Below are positions 19,866 through 28,752 of a stretch of 31,104 bases of DNA, in pieces. A program made the position numbers and the translations under genes. This DNA is from Clostridium sp. UBA6640. GTDB lineage: Bacteria > Bacillota > Clostridia > Clostridiales > Clostridiaceae. Where the stretch lies: NCBI RefSeq assembly GCF_002455975.1, contig NZ_DKLM01000171.1, positions 39,663 through 70,766 of the forward strand, written 5' to 3'. Positions within the stretch are counted from its first letter, which is position 1. The number at the start of each line of letters is the position of its first letter. The notes under the pieces were generated by a model that had not been told where the DNA came from, searched no databases, and saw nothing but the letters and a program-made list of their open reading frames with translations.

Positions 19866-20624
19866 TTACTTTACCCCACCAAATCTTCTATTTCTATTTT
19901 GGAAATCCCATATAGCTTTATGTAAATCTTCTTCTTTAAAATCAGGCCATTTTATATCAGAATACCAAAATTCTGCATAAGCACTTTGCCATAAAAGATA
20001 ATTGCTCAGTCTCTGCTCTCCACTTGGCCTTATTATTAAATCAGGATCTGGCATACCACTTGTATATAAATAATTCGAAAATAGCTTTTCATTTATAGAT
20101 GAAATACTTAATTTATCATTCTTTACTTCATTACAAATATTTTTAACTGCCAATATTATTTCATCACGCCCACCATAATTCAATGCTATATTTAAAGTTA
20201 ATCCAGTATTATTTTTAGTTTTCATCTTTGCATTATCTATAGTATCTTGACAAATTTTTGGTAACTTTGTAACATCTCCAATAGTCTTAAAAATTACATT
20301 GTTTTTAAGCAAATCCTCTAATTCTTTATTTAAAAACTCTACAATTAAATTCATAAGTGCAGACACTTCTTCTTCAGGTCTTTTCCAATTTTCCGTAGAA
20401 AAAGCATAAAGCGTTAAAAATTTTACTCCCAAACTATCACATTCATCTACAATTCTTCTTATACTTTTCATTCCTTCTCTATGTCCCATAACTCTTGGAA
20501 GACCTTTTTGCTTTGCCCATCTTCCATTACCATCCATTATAATTGCAATATGTACTGGCATTTTCTCTATATCTAATTTAACTTTTTCTTTTTCACTTCT
20601 TTTCTTCTTAAAAAATCCTAGCAA
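19866..20624 (-). CDS. uppS: Undecaprenyl diphosphate synthase (cis-prenyltransferase)
   Basis: A 252-residue enzyme that extends farnesyl diphosphate with isopentenyl units to C55 undecaprenyl diphosphate, the carrier lipid for cell-wall synthesis. The family signature starts with IAIIMDGNGRWAK (catalytic D31) and continues with GLPRVMGHREG, LYAFSTENWKR, LNYGGRDEI and the C-terminal RPSGEQRLSNYLLWQSAYAE region (quoted in part). The N-terminal 20 residues are lysine-rich. The start is TTG (20622-20624) with GGAGAG at about 7 nt. It appears to open a new transcription unit with its own promoter at 20752-20780. Confidence 0.96.
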   Translation of the reverse strand: MLGFFKKKRSEKEKVKLDIEKMPVHIAIIMDGNGRWAKQKGLPRVMGHREGMKSIRRIVDECDSLGVKFLTLYAFSTENWKRPEEEVSALMNLIVEFLNKELEDLLKNNVIFKTIGDVTKLPKICQDTIDNAKMKTKNNTGLTLNIALNYGGRDEIILAVKNICNEVKNDKLSISSINEKLFSNYLYTSGMPDPDLIIRPSGEQRLSNYLLWQSAYAEFWYSDIKWPDFKEEDLHKAIWDFQNRNRRFGGVK

Positions 20625-20751
20625 TCTTATCTCTCCATTCTGTTTGCTTTAGCTAATTAAGGCATCAATATAAATTAACCAGTTAAATATGAAAACATAC
20701 TAACTTATTTTTCAAAGACACCTAATTCTATTATTAGTAAAAATTACATGT

Positions 20752-20780
20752 ATTATAATAAAACAAGTTATATATTTAAA
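20752..20780 (-). promoter_or_regulatory. Probable promoter of the uppS-polC operon
   Basis: On the minus strand TTTAAA (20780-20775), 17 nt, then a perfect TATAAT (20757-20752). The predicted start is near 20745, giving a leader of about 120 nt. The -35 is weak. A second candidate closer to uppS (TTGAAA, 18 nt, CATATT) also exists. It lies directly after the long frr hairpin, as expected for a new unit. Confidence 0.55.
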
Positions 20781-20787
20781 GTTTTTA

Positions 20788-20833
20788 ATATTATTAATAA
20801 AACCTGCAAAAATGCAGGTTTTATTAATAATAT
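20788..20833 (-). terminator. Long perfect hairpin after frr
   Basis: A perfect 21-bp inverted repeat (20788-20808 with 20813-20833) with a 4-nt loop begins two bases after the frr stop codon. The inner ten pairs are AAAACCTGCA/TGCAGGTTTT, so the 3' arm ends in a T run on both strands and it could terminate in either direction. The outer eleven pairs are all A-T. It separates pyrH-frr from the uppS operon. Confidence 0.85.
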
Positions 20834-20835
20834 AA

Positions 20836-21393
20836 TTAAACTGACATAACTTCTTTTTCTTTGGCTTCAAGAGTTTTATCTATTTCCTTAATAAACTTAT
20901 CAGTTTCTTTTTGTATATTTTCTTCTGCTTTCTTAGCTTCATCTTCACTAATTTCATTGTCCTTTTTAAGAGCTTTTATCTTATCATTTGCATCTCTTCT
21001 AATAGCTCTTACAGCAACCTTAGCTTCTTCTCCAACTTTTCTAATAGATTTAACAAGGTTTTTTCTTGTTTCTTCAGTAAGTTCCGGTATTACTAATCTT
21101 ATAACAGAACCATCATTTGAAGGATTTAGACCTAAGTCTGATTTTAAGATTGCTTTTTCAATTTCCTTTATTGAACCTTTATCCCATGGTTGAATTAAAA
21201 GAACCCTTGGTTCTGGAGCAGATACACCAGCAACTTGATTTAATGGCATCATGCTACCATAGCACTCAATCTCAATTCTATCAAGCATTTTAGGGTTTGC
21301 TCTACCAGCTTTCATTGAACTTAATTCATTTTTTAATACTGATATAGTCTTGTTCATTTTTTCGTCAGCAGTCTTAATAATTTCTTTTACCAT
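20836..21393 (-). CDS. frr: Ribosome recycling factor
   Basis: A 185-residue protein that, with EF-G, splits post-termination ribosomes. It has the three-helix-bundle layout with the tRNA-like shape. Family stretches include [23 protein letters not shown] (quoted in part: [13 protein letters not shown]), [13 protein letters not shown] and [14 protein letters not shown]. It ends in a long charged helix. The ATG follows GGAGG. It lies 14 nt after pyrH, the near-universal bacterial pairing. Confidence 0.97.
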   Translation of the reverse strand: MVKEIIKTADEKMNKTISVLKNELSSMKAGRANPKMLDRIEIECYGSMMPLNQVAGVSAPEPRVLLIQPWDKGSIKEIEKAILKSDLGLNPSNDGSVIRLVIPELTEETRKNLVKSIRKVGEEAKVAVRAIRRDANDKIKALKKDNEISEDEAKKAEENIQKETDKFIKEIDKTLEAKEKEVMSV

Positions 21394-21407
21394 AGAATTA
21401 CCTCCAT

Positions 21408-22139
21408 TTAAACTTGGCCTTTACATGTATCAGAAGATACTAGAGTACCAATTTTTTCACCTTTAATCGCTCTAATTATATTTTCTGGTTCATCTAATCC
21501 AAATACTAATATTGGAATATTATTGTCCATGCATAGCGATGTAGCCGTAGAATCCATAACCTGTAACCCTTTCTCTAGTACATCTATATAGTTAAGATTA
21601 TTAAATTTTACAGCATCTGAATGCTTGTGTGGATCTTTATCGTATACGCCATCTACTTTTTTAGCTAACAAAATTACCTCTGCTTCGATCTCAGCTGCTC
21701 TTAATGCCGCTGTAGTATCTGTGGAGAAATATGGATTTCCAGTACCTGCTGCAAATATTACTACTCTACCTTTTTCTAGGTGTCTCATTGCTCTCCTTCT
21801 TATAAAAGGCTCCGCAACCTCTCTCATTTCAATAGCAGTTTGAACTCTAGTATGTACCCCTACGCTTTCTAAGGAATCTTGAAGTGCTAATGCATTTATA
21901 CAAGTTGCTAGCATTCCCATATAGTCCGCTGTTGTTCTATCCATACTCTCGCCGCTTCTTCCGCGCCAAATATTTCCGCCACCAACAACTGCACCAACTT
22001 CTATTCCCATCTCTACTAATTTCTTAATCTGTAATGCTATTTTATTAGCTACCTCAAAATCTATTCCATATCCTTTATCTGCAGCTAAAGCCTCACCTGA
22101 AAGTTTAAGCATAACTCTTTTGTATCTCGCAGCCTCCAT
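21408..22139 (-). CDS. pyrH: UMP kinase
   Basis: A 243-residue hexameric amino-acid-kinase-fold enzyme that phosphorylates UMP to UDP. It shows LKLSGEAL near the start, the phosphate-binding GGGNIWRGR (53-61), [17 protein letters not shown], and [20 protein letters not shown] (nucleotide site, quoted whole). Family enzymes are regulated by UTP and GTP. The ATG has GGAGG at 10 nt. It sits between tsf and frr in the common rpsB-tsf-pyrH-frr order. A terminator after tsf separates the two pairs, and no strong private promoter is visible. Confidence 0.97.
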   Translation of the reverse strand: MEAARYKRVMLKLSGEALAADKGYGIDFEVANKIALQIKKLVEMGIEVGAVVGGGNIWRGRSGESMDRTTADYMGMLATCINALALQDSLESVGVHTRVQTAIEMREVAEPFIRRRAMRHLEKGRVVIFAAGTGNPYFSTDTTAALRAAEIEAEVILLAKKVDGVYDKDPHKHSDAVKFNNLNYIDVLEKGLQVMDSTATSLCMDNNIPILVFGLDEPENIIRAIKGEKIGTLVSSDTCKGQV

Positions 22140-22201
22140 ATATATTATACCTCCAATTTATTATATTTACATCATAATTTTGTATAATTACAAGATATTT
22201 G

Positions 22202-22228
22202 AAAAAAAGAGAACACAGAGTTCTCTTT
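22202..22228 (-). terminator. Intrinsic terminator of rpsB-tsf
   Basis: On the minus strand, 8 nt after the tsf stop, a 9-bp perfect stem AAAGAGAAC/GTTCTCTTT with a 5-nt loop runs directly into TTTT (total T7). The stem is AT-moderate, so read-through into pyrH is plausible. Confidence 0.8.
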
Positions 22229-22236
22229 AATTTTAA

Positions 22237-23154
22237 TTATTTACCTTGCATTTTTTGAACTTCTTCAGCAAAGTTATCTTCTTTTTTCTCGATTCCTTCT
22301 CCTCTTTCGAATCTAGCAAATCTTGAGATTTTTATATCTGCTCCAATTTTCTTAGATTCTTCTTGAAGATATTTAGTTATAGTATAGTCAGAGTTTTTAA
22401 CCCAAATTTGGTCTACTAAGCAAATTTCTTTTAAGTACTTACTTACTCTTCCCATAACCATTTTATCAACTATATTTTCTGGCTTTCCTTCATTTAAAGC
22501 TTGAACTCTATATATTTCTTTTTCTTTTTCTAAAGTTTCTTGATCCACTGATGTTTTATCTAAGAATAATGGATTAGCAGCAGCAACTTGCATTGCAACG
22601 TCTTTAGCAACTTGAGCTAAAGTAGCATCTTGTTTTTCACAAGCTAACTCAACTAAAACACCTATTCTTCCACCACCGTGGATATAACTTTGAATTAGTC
22701 CATTGTCTATAGAAAATCTTTCAAATCTTCTTACAGACATATTCTCACCAATTTTTGCTATTAATGCAGTTAATACTTCTTTAATTGTCTTTTCATTATT
22801 AGCTATGTATTTTTCTTCTACTAGCTCTTCTACTGTATTAACATTTGATTCAACTATTTGTTTAGCTATATTGTCAGCTAATGCTTTAAATTCTTCATTA
22901 GCAGCAACGAAGTCTGTTTCACAGTTAACTTCAACTACTGCACCCTTTTTCATATCTTCAGATATATAAGTTACAACTAGCCCTTCTGCAGCTATTCTTC
23001 CAGCTTTTTTAGCAGCAGCAGCTAATCCTTTCTCTCTTAATATCTCGATAGCTTTATCCATATCTCCATTTGTTTCATTTAGAGCTTTCTTGCAGTCCAT
23101 CATTCCTGCACCAGTTCTTTCTCTAAGCTCTTTAACCATGCTCGCAGTTATCAT
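22237..23154 (-). CDS. tsf: Elongation factor Ts
   Basis: A 305-residue guanine-nucleotide exchange factor for EF-Tu. The UBA-like N-terminus ([19 protein letters not shown]) and the next conserved block with [12 protein letters not shown] and an NIAKQI helix are typical. The dimerisation/core region contains [14 protein letters not shown] and [14 protein letters not shown]. Length is normal. The ATG follows GAGGAGG. It lies 130 nt after rpsB; the spacer has a 6-bp hairpin (23240-23258) without a T tract, so the two genes are probably co-transcribed. Confidence 0.97.
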   Translation of the reverse strand: MITASMVKELRERTGAGMMDCKKALNETNGDMDKAIEILREKGLAAAAKKAGRIAAEGLVVTYISEDMKKGAVVEVNCETDFVAANEEFKALADNIAKQIVESNVNTVEELVEEKYIANNEKTIKEVLTALIAKIGENMSVRRFERFSIDNGLIQSYIHGGGRIGVLVELACEKQDATLAQVAKDVAMQVAAANPLFLDKTSVDQETLEKEKEIYRVQALNEGKPENIVDKMVMGRVSKYLKEICLVDQIWVKNSDYTITKYLQEESKKIGADIKISRFARFERGEGIEKKEDNFAEEVQKMQGK

Positions 23155-23284
23155 TGTTATTCCTCCTCTTCATAACTAATTTAAAAGGTAAATGAAAAGA
23201 ATTCCTTCTCTCACCTACCTTAAAAATTTATATGCTCATACATCTTAATTATAGATGTTAAAGTCAAGGTAAATAATATAGAAA

Positions 23285-23986
23285 TTATTCAGCTAATTGC
23301 TCACCTTGTCTAGCTTCAATTATAGCATCTGATAATCTTTCAGTTATTAATTTTACAGCTCTTATAGCATCATCATTTCCTGGTATTACATAGTCAACCT
23401 CATCTGGATCACAGTTAGTGTCAACTATAGCTATAACTGGTATTCCTAATACTTTTGCTTCTGATATAGCATTTTTTTCTTTTCTAGGGTCAACCACAAA
23501 TAATGCACCAATTTTGTTGGCATCCATATTTCTGATTCCGCCTAAGTTTTTCTCTAGTTTTTCTCTTTCATTTTTAAGCTTTATAACTTCTTTCTTTGGA
23601 AGAACGTCGAATGTTCCATTTTCTTCCATTTTATCTAATTCTTCTAATCTGCCTATTCTAGTTTTAATAGTTCTGAAGTTAGTTAACATTCCACCTAACC
23701 ATCTATTGTTAACAAAATGCATTCCAGATCTAACCGCTTCTTCTTGTATAGCTTCTTGAGCTTGTTTTTTAGTTCCTACAAATAGAACGTCTTTTCCTTC
23801 TTCTGCAATAGATTTTAAGAAATCATATGCTTCGTCAATTTTCTTAACTGTTTTTTGTAAGTCGATAATATATATTCCATTTCTTTCTGTGAATATATAT
23901 GGAGCCATTTTAGGGTTCCATCTTCTTGTTTGGTGTCCAAAATGTACACCTGCTTCTAATAATTGTTTCATTGAAATAACTGCCAT
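23285..23986 (-). CDS. rpsB: 30S ribosomal protein S2
   Basis: A 233-residue small-subunit protein at the head-body junction, needed for S1/mRNA binding in many bacteria. The chosen start gives [20 protein letters not shown], the exact family N-terminus. [24 protein letters not shown] and [12 protein letters not shown] are also diagnostic. The reading frame stays open 34 codons upstream to 24088, but that part has no family similarity and coincides with the structured mRNA leader. GGAGG (23996-24000) is 9 nt before this ATG. A strong promoter is at 24095-24123. tsf follows. Confidence 0.97.
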   Translation of the reverse strand: MAVISMKQLLEAGVHFGHQTRRWNPKMAPYIFTERNGIYIIDLQKTVKKIDEAYDFLKSIAEEGKDVLFVGTKKQAQEAIQEEAVRSGMHFVNNRWLGGMLTNFRTIKTRIGRLEELDKMEENGTFDVLPKKEVIKLKNEREKLEKNLGGIRNMDANKIGALFVVDPRKEKNAISEAKVLGIPVIAIVDTNCDPDEVDYVIPGNDDAIRAVKLITERLSDAIIEARQGEQLAE

Positions 23987-24088
23987 TTTAATATACCTCC
24001 TTGGTTTTACCTCCATTACCTTCATGTTCATGAAAGACCTAAATTTAGGCACCCTTTCACAAATACAGTAATGTGTGTATTTTCTCAC
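23987..24088 (-). promoter_or_regulatory. Structured leader of rpsB
   Basis: The predicted 5' leader is about 102 nt. Hairpin A is 24082-24076 with 24067-24061 (AAATACA/TGTATTT, 8-nt loop). Hairpin B has a 6-bp base TGAAAG/CTTTCA (24059-24054 with 24036-24031), an internal loop, and a perfect 12-nt palindrome CCTAAATTTAGG (24049-24038) at its tip. Two ribosome-site-like sequences, ATGGAGG and AAGGAGG, follow. S2 autoregulation through leaders is known in other bacteria. I do not recognise this fold as a named family. Confidence 0.5.
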
Positions 24089-24094
24089 TTGTGT

Positions 24095-24123
24095 AGTATA
24101 ACATAATTATAATTACTATTCAA
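24095..24123 (-). promoter_or_regulatory. SigA-type promoter of rpsB-tsf
   Basis: On the minus strand TTGAAT (24123-24118), 17 nt, extended -10 TGTTATACT (hexamer 24100-24095). Predicted start is near 24088. Confidence 0.82.
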
Positions 24124-24382
24124 TATAAAATTTATAGCTTATAAATCTTATATGTAAATAAATTAATATTAACTTTATTCAAATTCTAATAATTATTCCC
24201 AAGATATATTTTCCATTTCAATATACTTAATATTAAAATGTATCAAAAATGAAAATTTATACTTTAATATTAAGTTTTCCATTTTTTATAAGTAATATTC
24301 ATATTATAAAATTCATTATTCAAGATATATACTCTATATATTTATTAATTGACAACTTATAAAACATTTATCTCTTTAAAAC
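24124..24382. other. AT-rich intergenic region with TTAATATTAA palindromes
   Basis: This gene-free stretch between the codY terminator and the rpsB promoter is very AT-rich. The 10-nt palindrome TTAATATTAA occurs three times (24163-24172, 24227-24236, 24264-24273). The last two form a 12-nt inverted repeat (24226-24237 with 24263-24274). No coding potential is seen. It may be an UP-element-like or protein-binding region. Confidence 0.5.
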
Positions 24383-24418
24383 ATAAAAATAGAGCAAAAG
24401 TATATGCTCTATTTTTAT
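24383..24418 (-). terminator. Intrinsic terminator of codY
   Basis: On the minus strand, 4 nt after the codY stop, a 14-bp stem (24418-24405 with 24396-24383) has core AATAGAGCA/TGCTCTATT, an 8-nt loop and a 3' arm ending in TTTTTAT. Confidence 0.82.
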
Positions 24419-24422
24419 TACC

Positions 24423-25196
24423 CTATTTAAGTTTATTTAACTCTTCAATTAATTTATCATTAAGTATCTTTATATGTGTTCCTTTCATACCTAATGATCT
24501 TGATTCAATAACTCCAGCACTTTCAAATTTTCTTAATGCATTTACTATAACCGATCTTGTAATACCAACTTTATCAGCTATTTTAGATGCTACAAGCAAT
24601 CCTTCAGTACCCTCTAATTCATTGAATATATGTTCAACTGCTTCTAACTCTGAATAAGATAAAGTTCCTATTGCTAATTGAACTATAGCTTTTTTTCTAG
24701 CTTCTTCTTCAATTTCTTCATTTTTAGCTCTTAATATTTCCATACCAACTATAGTTGCACTATATTCAGCTAACACTAAATCTTCCTCTGTGAATTCTTT
24801 ATTAAATCTTGCAAGAAGTAATGTTCCTAATCTTTCCCTATTTCCATTTATCGGAACTATAGTTGAAAGCTTTCCTTCTACACCACATTCTTTCTCATCT
24901 TCAAATACACATATTCCTTTGCTTGAAAGATTTGATCTAGTTTCCTCAACGCTCAGTAATCTATCATTGTAATCTTCTGGGAACCTCATATTTTTAACAA
25001 CTTGGTCTTTGACTGTATCACATTCAAATCCAGCTGCAAAATTAAAGCCTAGTATTTTTCCTTTTCTACTAATTATATAAACATTACACTGTAATACTTC
25101 GCTTAATAAATTGCAGATATCATCAAATACTACTGGCTCAGTACCTGATTTTTGCAATATTTTATTTAATTTTCTCGTTTTATCTAATAGCGACAC
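24423..25196 (-). CDS. codY: Global nutritional repressor CodY
   Basis: A 257-residue DNA-binding protein that senses branched-chain amino acids and GTP and represses stationary-phase, metabolic and often virulence genes. The N-terminal GAF domain (1-155) binds the amino acid. The C-terminal winged helix has the conserved [20 protein letters not shown] (203-222) recognition region. Length equals that of known CodY proteins. The GTG start has AAGGAGG at 7 nt. It has its own promoter and leader and lies between topA and rpsB. The xerC-hslVU genes that precede codY in Bacillus are absent, as in other clostridia. Confidence 0.97.
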   Translation of the reverse strand: MSLLDKTRKLNKILQKSGTEPVVFDDICNLLSEVLQCNVYIISRKGKILGFNFAAGFECDTVKDQVVKNMRFPEDYNDRLLSVEETRSNLSSKGICVFEDEKECGVEGKLSTIVPINGNRERLGTLLLARFNKEFTEEDLVLAEYSATIVGMEILRAKNEEIEEEARKKAIVQLAIGTLSYSELEAVEHIFNELEGTEGLLVASKIADKVGITRSVIVNALRKFESAGVIESRSLGMKGTHIKILNDKLIEELNKLK

Positions 25197-25300
25197 TTCT
25201 ACTCCTCCTTACTAAATTCATTACATTAAATTGAGTATATATCTTGTTACTAACTATACCTAAGAAATCTCATTTAAAGATATAAAGCTGTCACTTTAAA

Positions 25301-25345
25301 ACCTATCTAAAAATTATCATCAAAATTTTTAATTTTTAGAATTGT
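25301..25345 (-). promoter_or_regulatory. codY leader hairpin with CodY-box-like arms
   Basis: An 11-bp perfect inverted repeat, TCTAAAAATTA (25306-25316) with TAATTTTTAGA (25330-25340), has a 13-nt loop and begins about 8 nt into the codY transcript. Each arm sits in a 15-mer (25301-25315, 25331-25345) that differs from the CodY consensus AATTTTCWGAAAATT at 4 positions. It could be an operator or only an AT-rich hairpin. Confidence 0.35.
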
Positions 25346-25359
25346 TTCTCCCCTAAACT

Positions 25360-25388
25360 ATAATATCATAAAACTTTTAGTATTTCAA
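25360..25388 (-). promoter_or_regulatory. SigA-type promoter of codY
   Basis: On the minus strand TTGAAA (25388-25383), 17 nt, extended -10 TGATATTAT (hexamer 25365-25360). The predicted start near 25353 gives a 157-nt leader. No hairpin terminator separates topA from this promoter. Confidence 0.8.
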
Positions 25389-25403
25389 TAAATTTTTACT
25401 TCA

Positions 25404-25410
25404 TTCGACA
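25404..25410 (-). promoter_or_regulatory. Exact Spo0A-box sequence upstream of codY
   Basis: TGTCGAA on the minus strand, 15 bases upstream of the codY -35 element. It matches the core 0A box. Three copies in 31 kb is about what chance allows at this base composition, so only the placement makes it notable. Confidence 0.3.
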
Positions 25411-25468
25411 ATTTTCTTGGAAACTCATAGGATATTTCTTCAGTTTTTAACATAATAAAGTTTTTAAT

Positions 25469-27571
25469 TTAATCTTCCGTACTATTATTTTGCATATTTT
25501 GCTCTTTTTTATACTTACAATCTTTATTTATACACTCTAAATAATCACCTTTTGTTTTTGTGTATCTTTTAACCATTATTTCATTGCATTTTGGACATCT
25601 TTCACTTGTAGGTTCAAACCAACTTACGAAGTCACATTCTGGATAAGAGCTACAACCATAAAATTTATTTCCTTTTCTACTTCTTTTCTCTAATATTTTA
25701 CTTCCACACTTCGGACAAGGTACATCTAGTTCTGTTGCTAGTGGTTTAGTATTTTTACACTCAGGATATCCAGGACAAGCAAGAAAATCTCCGAATCTTC
25801 CATGCTTTATTACCATCTTTCTTCCGCATTTATCACATTCAATATCAGTAATTTCATCTTCAATAGTAATTTTAGCAATTTCTTTTTCAGCTATATCTAT
25901 AGATTTTTTAACTGGTATAAAGAACTCATCTACTATCTTTTTCCAAGATTCTTTACCTTCTTCTACACTATCTAATTTATTCTCCATGGCAGCTGTAAAT
26001 TCTACATCTACTATTTCTTTAAAATATTCACTTATTAAATTATTAACAATATAACCAAGCTCTGTTGGCTCAAGAACCTTTTTATTTCTCTCTACATACT
26101 TTCTGTCTAAAAGTGTAGATATAATAGGTGAATAAGTACTTGGTCTACCTATTCCATTTTCTTCTAAAGTCTTAACTAATGAAGCCTCTGAAAATTTAGC
26201 AGGAGGTTGAGTAAAGTGTTGCTTACCTTCTATATTCTTAGATGTAATTTCATCTCCTTCATTTAGCTTAGGCATTTTTATAGCCTTTTCTTCTTCCTCA
26301 TTTTCATTACTATAAATTTTTGTAAATCCATCAAATTTAACAGTAGAGCCATTTGCTTTTAAGAAATACTCTCTATTATTGATTTCTATAGAAGTACTAT
26401 CTAATATACAAGAAGCCATTTGACTTGCCATAAATCTATTCCAAATTAATTTATATAACTTATATTGAGGCTCTTTTAAATTTTCTTTAGCTATTTCAGG
26501 AGTTATATCAATATTAGTAGGCCTAATAGCCTCATGAGCATCCTGAGTATTTTTCTTTCCCTTATATATTCTCTTACTTTGAGGTAAATACTTCTCCCCA
26601 AAATTATCTGTAATAAAGTTTTTTGCATTTTCTTGAGCTTCATCAGAAATTCTAACAGAATCTGTTCTCATATAAGTAATTAATCCTATAGATCCATGCC
26701 CTTTAATTTCTATACCTTCATAAAGTTGCTGTGCTATTGACATAGTTTTTTTAGTTGGAAAATTTAATTTTCTATAAGCATCCTGTTGAAGAGTACTTGT
26801 AGTAAAAGGTGGTAGTGGATTTTTATTTTTTTCACTATTTTTTATACTTTTAACAATAAAAGTTCCATTTTGCAAATCACTAATTATTTTGTTACTTTCC
26901 TCTTCTGAAGATATTTCAACTTTTTCTCCATCCTTGCTATGCAATTTTATTATAAAGCTTTCCTTTTGAGTATCTTTAAATACGTCACATTCAACAGTCC
27001 AATATTCCTTAGGTATAAATTCAGATATTTCTTTTTCTCTATCACATATTATTTTTAAAGCTACAGATTGTACTCTACCAGCACTTAATCCCCATTTAAT
27101 TTTTTTCCATAGTATAGGACTTATTTCATATCCTACTAATCTATCTAATACCCTTCTTGCTTGTTGAGCATCAAATACATTTTCGTTAATTTGCCTTGGA
27201 TTTTTAATTGCTGCCTTTACTGCAGTTTTTGTAATTTCATTAAACTCAATTCTACATTTTTCATCTTCAGGAATCTTAAGCGCTTTAGCTAAATGCCATG
27301 ATATAGCTTCTCCTTCTCTATCAGGGTCCGTTGCTAAATAAACTTTTTCACTTTTTTTTGCTTCTTTTTTAAGTTTTTCTAAAAGCTCGCCTTTTCCCCT
27401 AATAGTTATATACTTAGGTTCATAATTATTATCTATATCTACGCCTAATTGGCTTTTTGGCAAATCTCTCACATGTCCCATTGAAGCTTCCACTGCATAA
27501 TTTTTTCCTAAATATTTTTTTATTGTCTTTGCTTTAGCAGGTGACTCAACTATAACTAGTTTCTGACCCAT
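25469..27571 (-). CDS. topA: DNA topoisomerase I (type IA)
   Basis: A 700-residue enzyme that relaxes negative supercoils through a 5'-phosphotyrosine intermediate. The TOPRIM domain has VESPAKA (E9) and TDPDREGE (81-88). The active-site tyrosine is Y300 in ITYMRTDSVR. QPPAKFSEASLVKTLEENGIGRPSTY (quoted in part: RPSTYSPIIS) is the next hallmark. Three four-cysteine zinc ribbons end the protein: C579/C582/C599/C605, C619/C622/C640/C646 and C659/C662/C680/C685. The ATG follows GGAGGGG. It lies 82 nt after dprA with no clear promoter, so it probably belongs to the comM-dprA unit. No terminator hairpin is visible after it. Confidence 0.97.
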   Translation of the reverse strand: MGQKLVIVESPAKAKTIKKYLGKNYAVEASMGHVRDLPKSQLGVDIDNNYEPKYITIRGKGELLEKLKKEAKKSEKVYLATDPDREGEAISWHLAKALKIPEDEKCRIEFNEITKTAVKAAIKNPRQINENVFDAQQARRVLDRLVGYEISPILWKKIKWGLSAGRVQSVALKIICDREKEISEFIPKEYWTVECDVFKDTQKESFIIKLHSKDGEKVEISSEEESNKIISDLQNGTFIVKSIKNSEKNKNPLPPFTTSTLQQDAYRKLNFPTKKTMSIAQQLYEGIEIKGHGSIGLITYMRTDSVRISDEAQENAKNFITDNFGEKYLPQSKRIYKGKKNTQDAHEAIRPTNIDITPEIAKENLKEPQYKLYKLIWNRFMASQMASCILDSTSIEINNREYFLKANGSTVKFDGFTKIYSNENEEEEKAIKMPKLNEGDEITSKNIEGKQHFTQPPAKFSEASLVKTLEENGIGRPSTYSPIISTLLDRKYVERNKKVLEPTELGYIVNNLISEYFKEIVDVEFTAAMENKLDSVEEGKESWKKIVDEFFIPVKKSIDIAEKEIAKITIEDEITDIECDKCGRKMVIKHGRFGDFLACPGYPECKNTKPLATELDVPCPKCGSKILEKRSRKGNKFYGCSSYPECDFVSWFEPTSERCPKCNEIMVKRYTKTKGDYLECINKDCKYKKEQNMQNNSTED

Positions 27572-27653
27572 CTTATCCCCTCCAGTAATCTTGTCATTAA
27601 TTATTACTTTAATTACATAGATTAAATTTAAAAATCAAGCTAAATTAAAATGT

Positions 27654-28733
27654 CTATATACTTTTATTTACCTTAGCATAATAATTACCATGTAAACAGT
27701 ATATTTCATCTTTTAGTTGCATTTCAAATAATAACCCATATAATTGTTTTATGTCAATATTAGTAGATCTTACAATATCATCAATATGTATAGGATTTTC
27801 CCCCAATAAATTATATATTTTGTCATTTTTTTCACTATTATTCGAAATTTTTTTATCATTTTCTTGTCGAATTATATTTAATTTTAGTATATTTATTATA
27901 TCTTCTGTAGATGTAAAAACAAATGCTCCTTCTTTAATTATTTTATTACAGCCTTTGCTTTCCATGGAAAAAATTGAACCTGGCACTGCCATTACATCTC
28001 TTCCCTGTTCTAACGCCATAGAAGCAGTAATAAGAGATCCACTTCTTTCTCCAGCTTCTATAACTAAAACCAAATCGCTCATACCACTAATTATTCTATT
28101 TCTTTGGGGGAAATTATGTTTTTCTGGTGATTTGTTTGGTAAGAACTCCGATACAATGCATCCTCCCCTACTTAATATGTCCTCGTATAATTTTAAATTT
28201 TCTTTAGGGTATATTACATTTACACCACTACCTAATATTGCACAGGTATAAATATCATTATCTAAAGATGCCCTATGTGCTACACCATCTATTCCTTTTG
28301 CCATGCCACTTATTATCTGAACATCATATTTTTTTAGCTCTTTACAAATAATATCAACTATGTTCTTCCCATAATGAGTAGCTTTTCTTGATCCCACTAT
28401 AGAAAGTTTCTTACTATCATCTTCTAACCTTTCAATATTTCCTTTATAAAATAATATATAAGGTGGGTTATCAATATTTATTAGTTTTTTAGGATATTTA
28501 GGTTCATTAAAAGTGACAGCATTAATCTTATCTCTTTCCATTGTTTTATAAATTGAATTTATTTTATTTTCATCAGAACCCTGTAATAATCTGTCTATAA
28601 TCTTATTATTGCTTCCTTTCATAGAAAATGCATAATCATATATATTTTTTTCATTTTCTAATTCTTCTAAAAGCTTTATTTTTATATGATCACTCAATTC
28701 CACTGAGGCAAACCATAACTTATACTTATCCAT
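27654..28733 (-). CDS. dprA: DNA processing protein DprA (Smf)
   Basis: A 359-residue recombination mediator that binds incoming single-stranded DNA and loads RecA; it is also widespread in bacteria not known to be transformable. An N-terminal helical (SAM-like) region precedes the Rossmann-like DprA core with GSRKATHYG (114-122), SGMAKGIDGVAHR (142-154), GSGVNVIYP, FPQRNRIISG (208-217) and ERSGSLITA (229-237). The C-terminal 60 residues form the winged-helix domain. The ATG follows an AGGTG site. It lies 19 nt after comM. Confidence 0.95.
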   Translation of the reverse strand: MDKYKLWFASVELSDHIKIKLLEELENEKNIYDYAFSMKGSNNKIIDRLLQGSDENKINSIYKTMERDKINAVTFNEPKYPKKLINIDNPPYILFYKGNIERLEDDSKKLSIVGSRKATHYGKNIVDIICKELKKYDVQIISGMAKGIDGVAHRASLDNDIYTCAILGSGVNVIYPKENLKLYEDILSRGGCIVSEFLPNKSPEKHNFPQRNRIISGMSDLVLVIEAGERSGSLITASMALEQGRDVMAVPGSIFSMESKGCNKIIKEGAFVFTSTEDIINILKLNIIRQENDKKISNNSEKNDKIYNLLGENPIHIDDIVRSTNIDIKQLYGLLFEMQLKDEIYCLHGNYYAKVNKSI

Positions 28734-28752
28734 TTTTACACCTATATATACC

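Noticed and set aside
22140..22201. TATAAT close to pyrH as a private promoter
   Set aside because: No -35 match at the right distance, and transcription would start inside the GGAGG ribosome site.
23240..23258. Hairpin ACATCT/AGATGT between rpsB and tsf as a terminator
   Set aside because: Only 6 bp and not followed by a T tract; rpsB and tsf are more likely one transcript.
23987..24088. 34-residue N-terminal extension of S2
   Set aside because: The extension has no similarity to S2 proteins, begins at the predicted transcription start, and overlaps leader hairpins. The internal ATG has a good ribosome site.
27751..28251. 166-codon open frame on the plus strand opposite dprA
   Set aside because: It is fully antisense to conserved dprA motifs, has no ribosome site and reads as a Ser/Ile/Leu-rich shadow of a low-GC gene.
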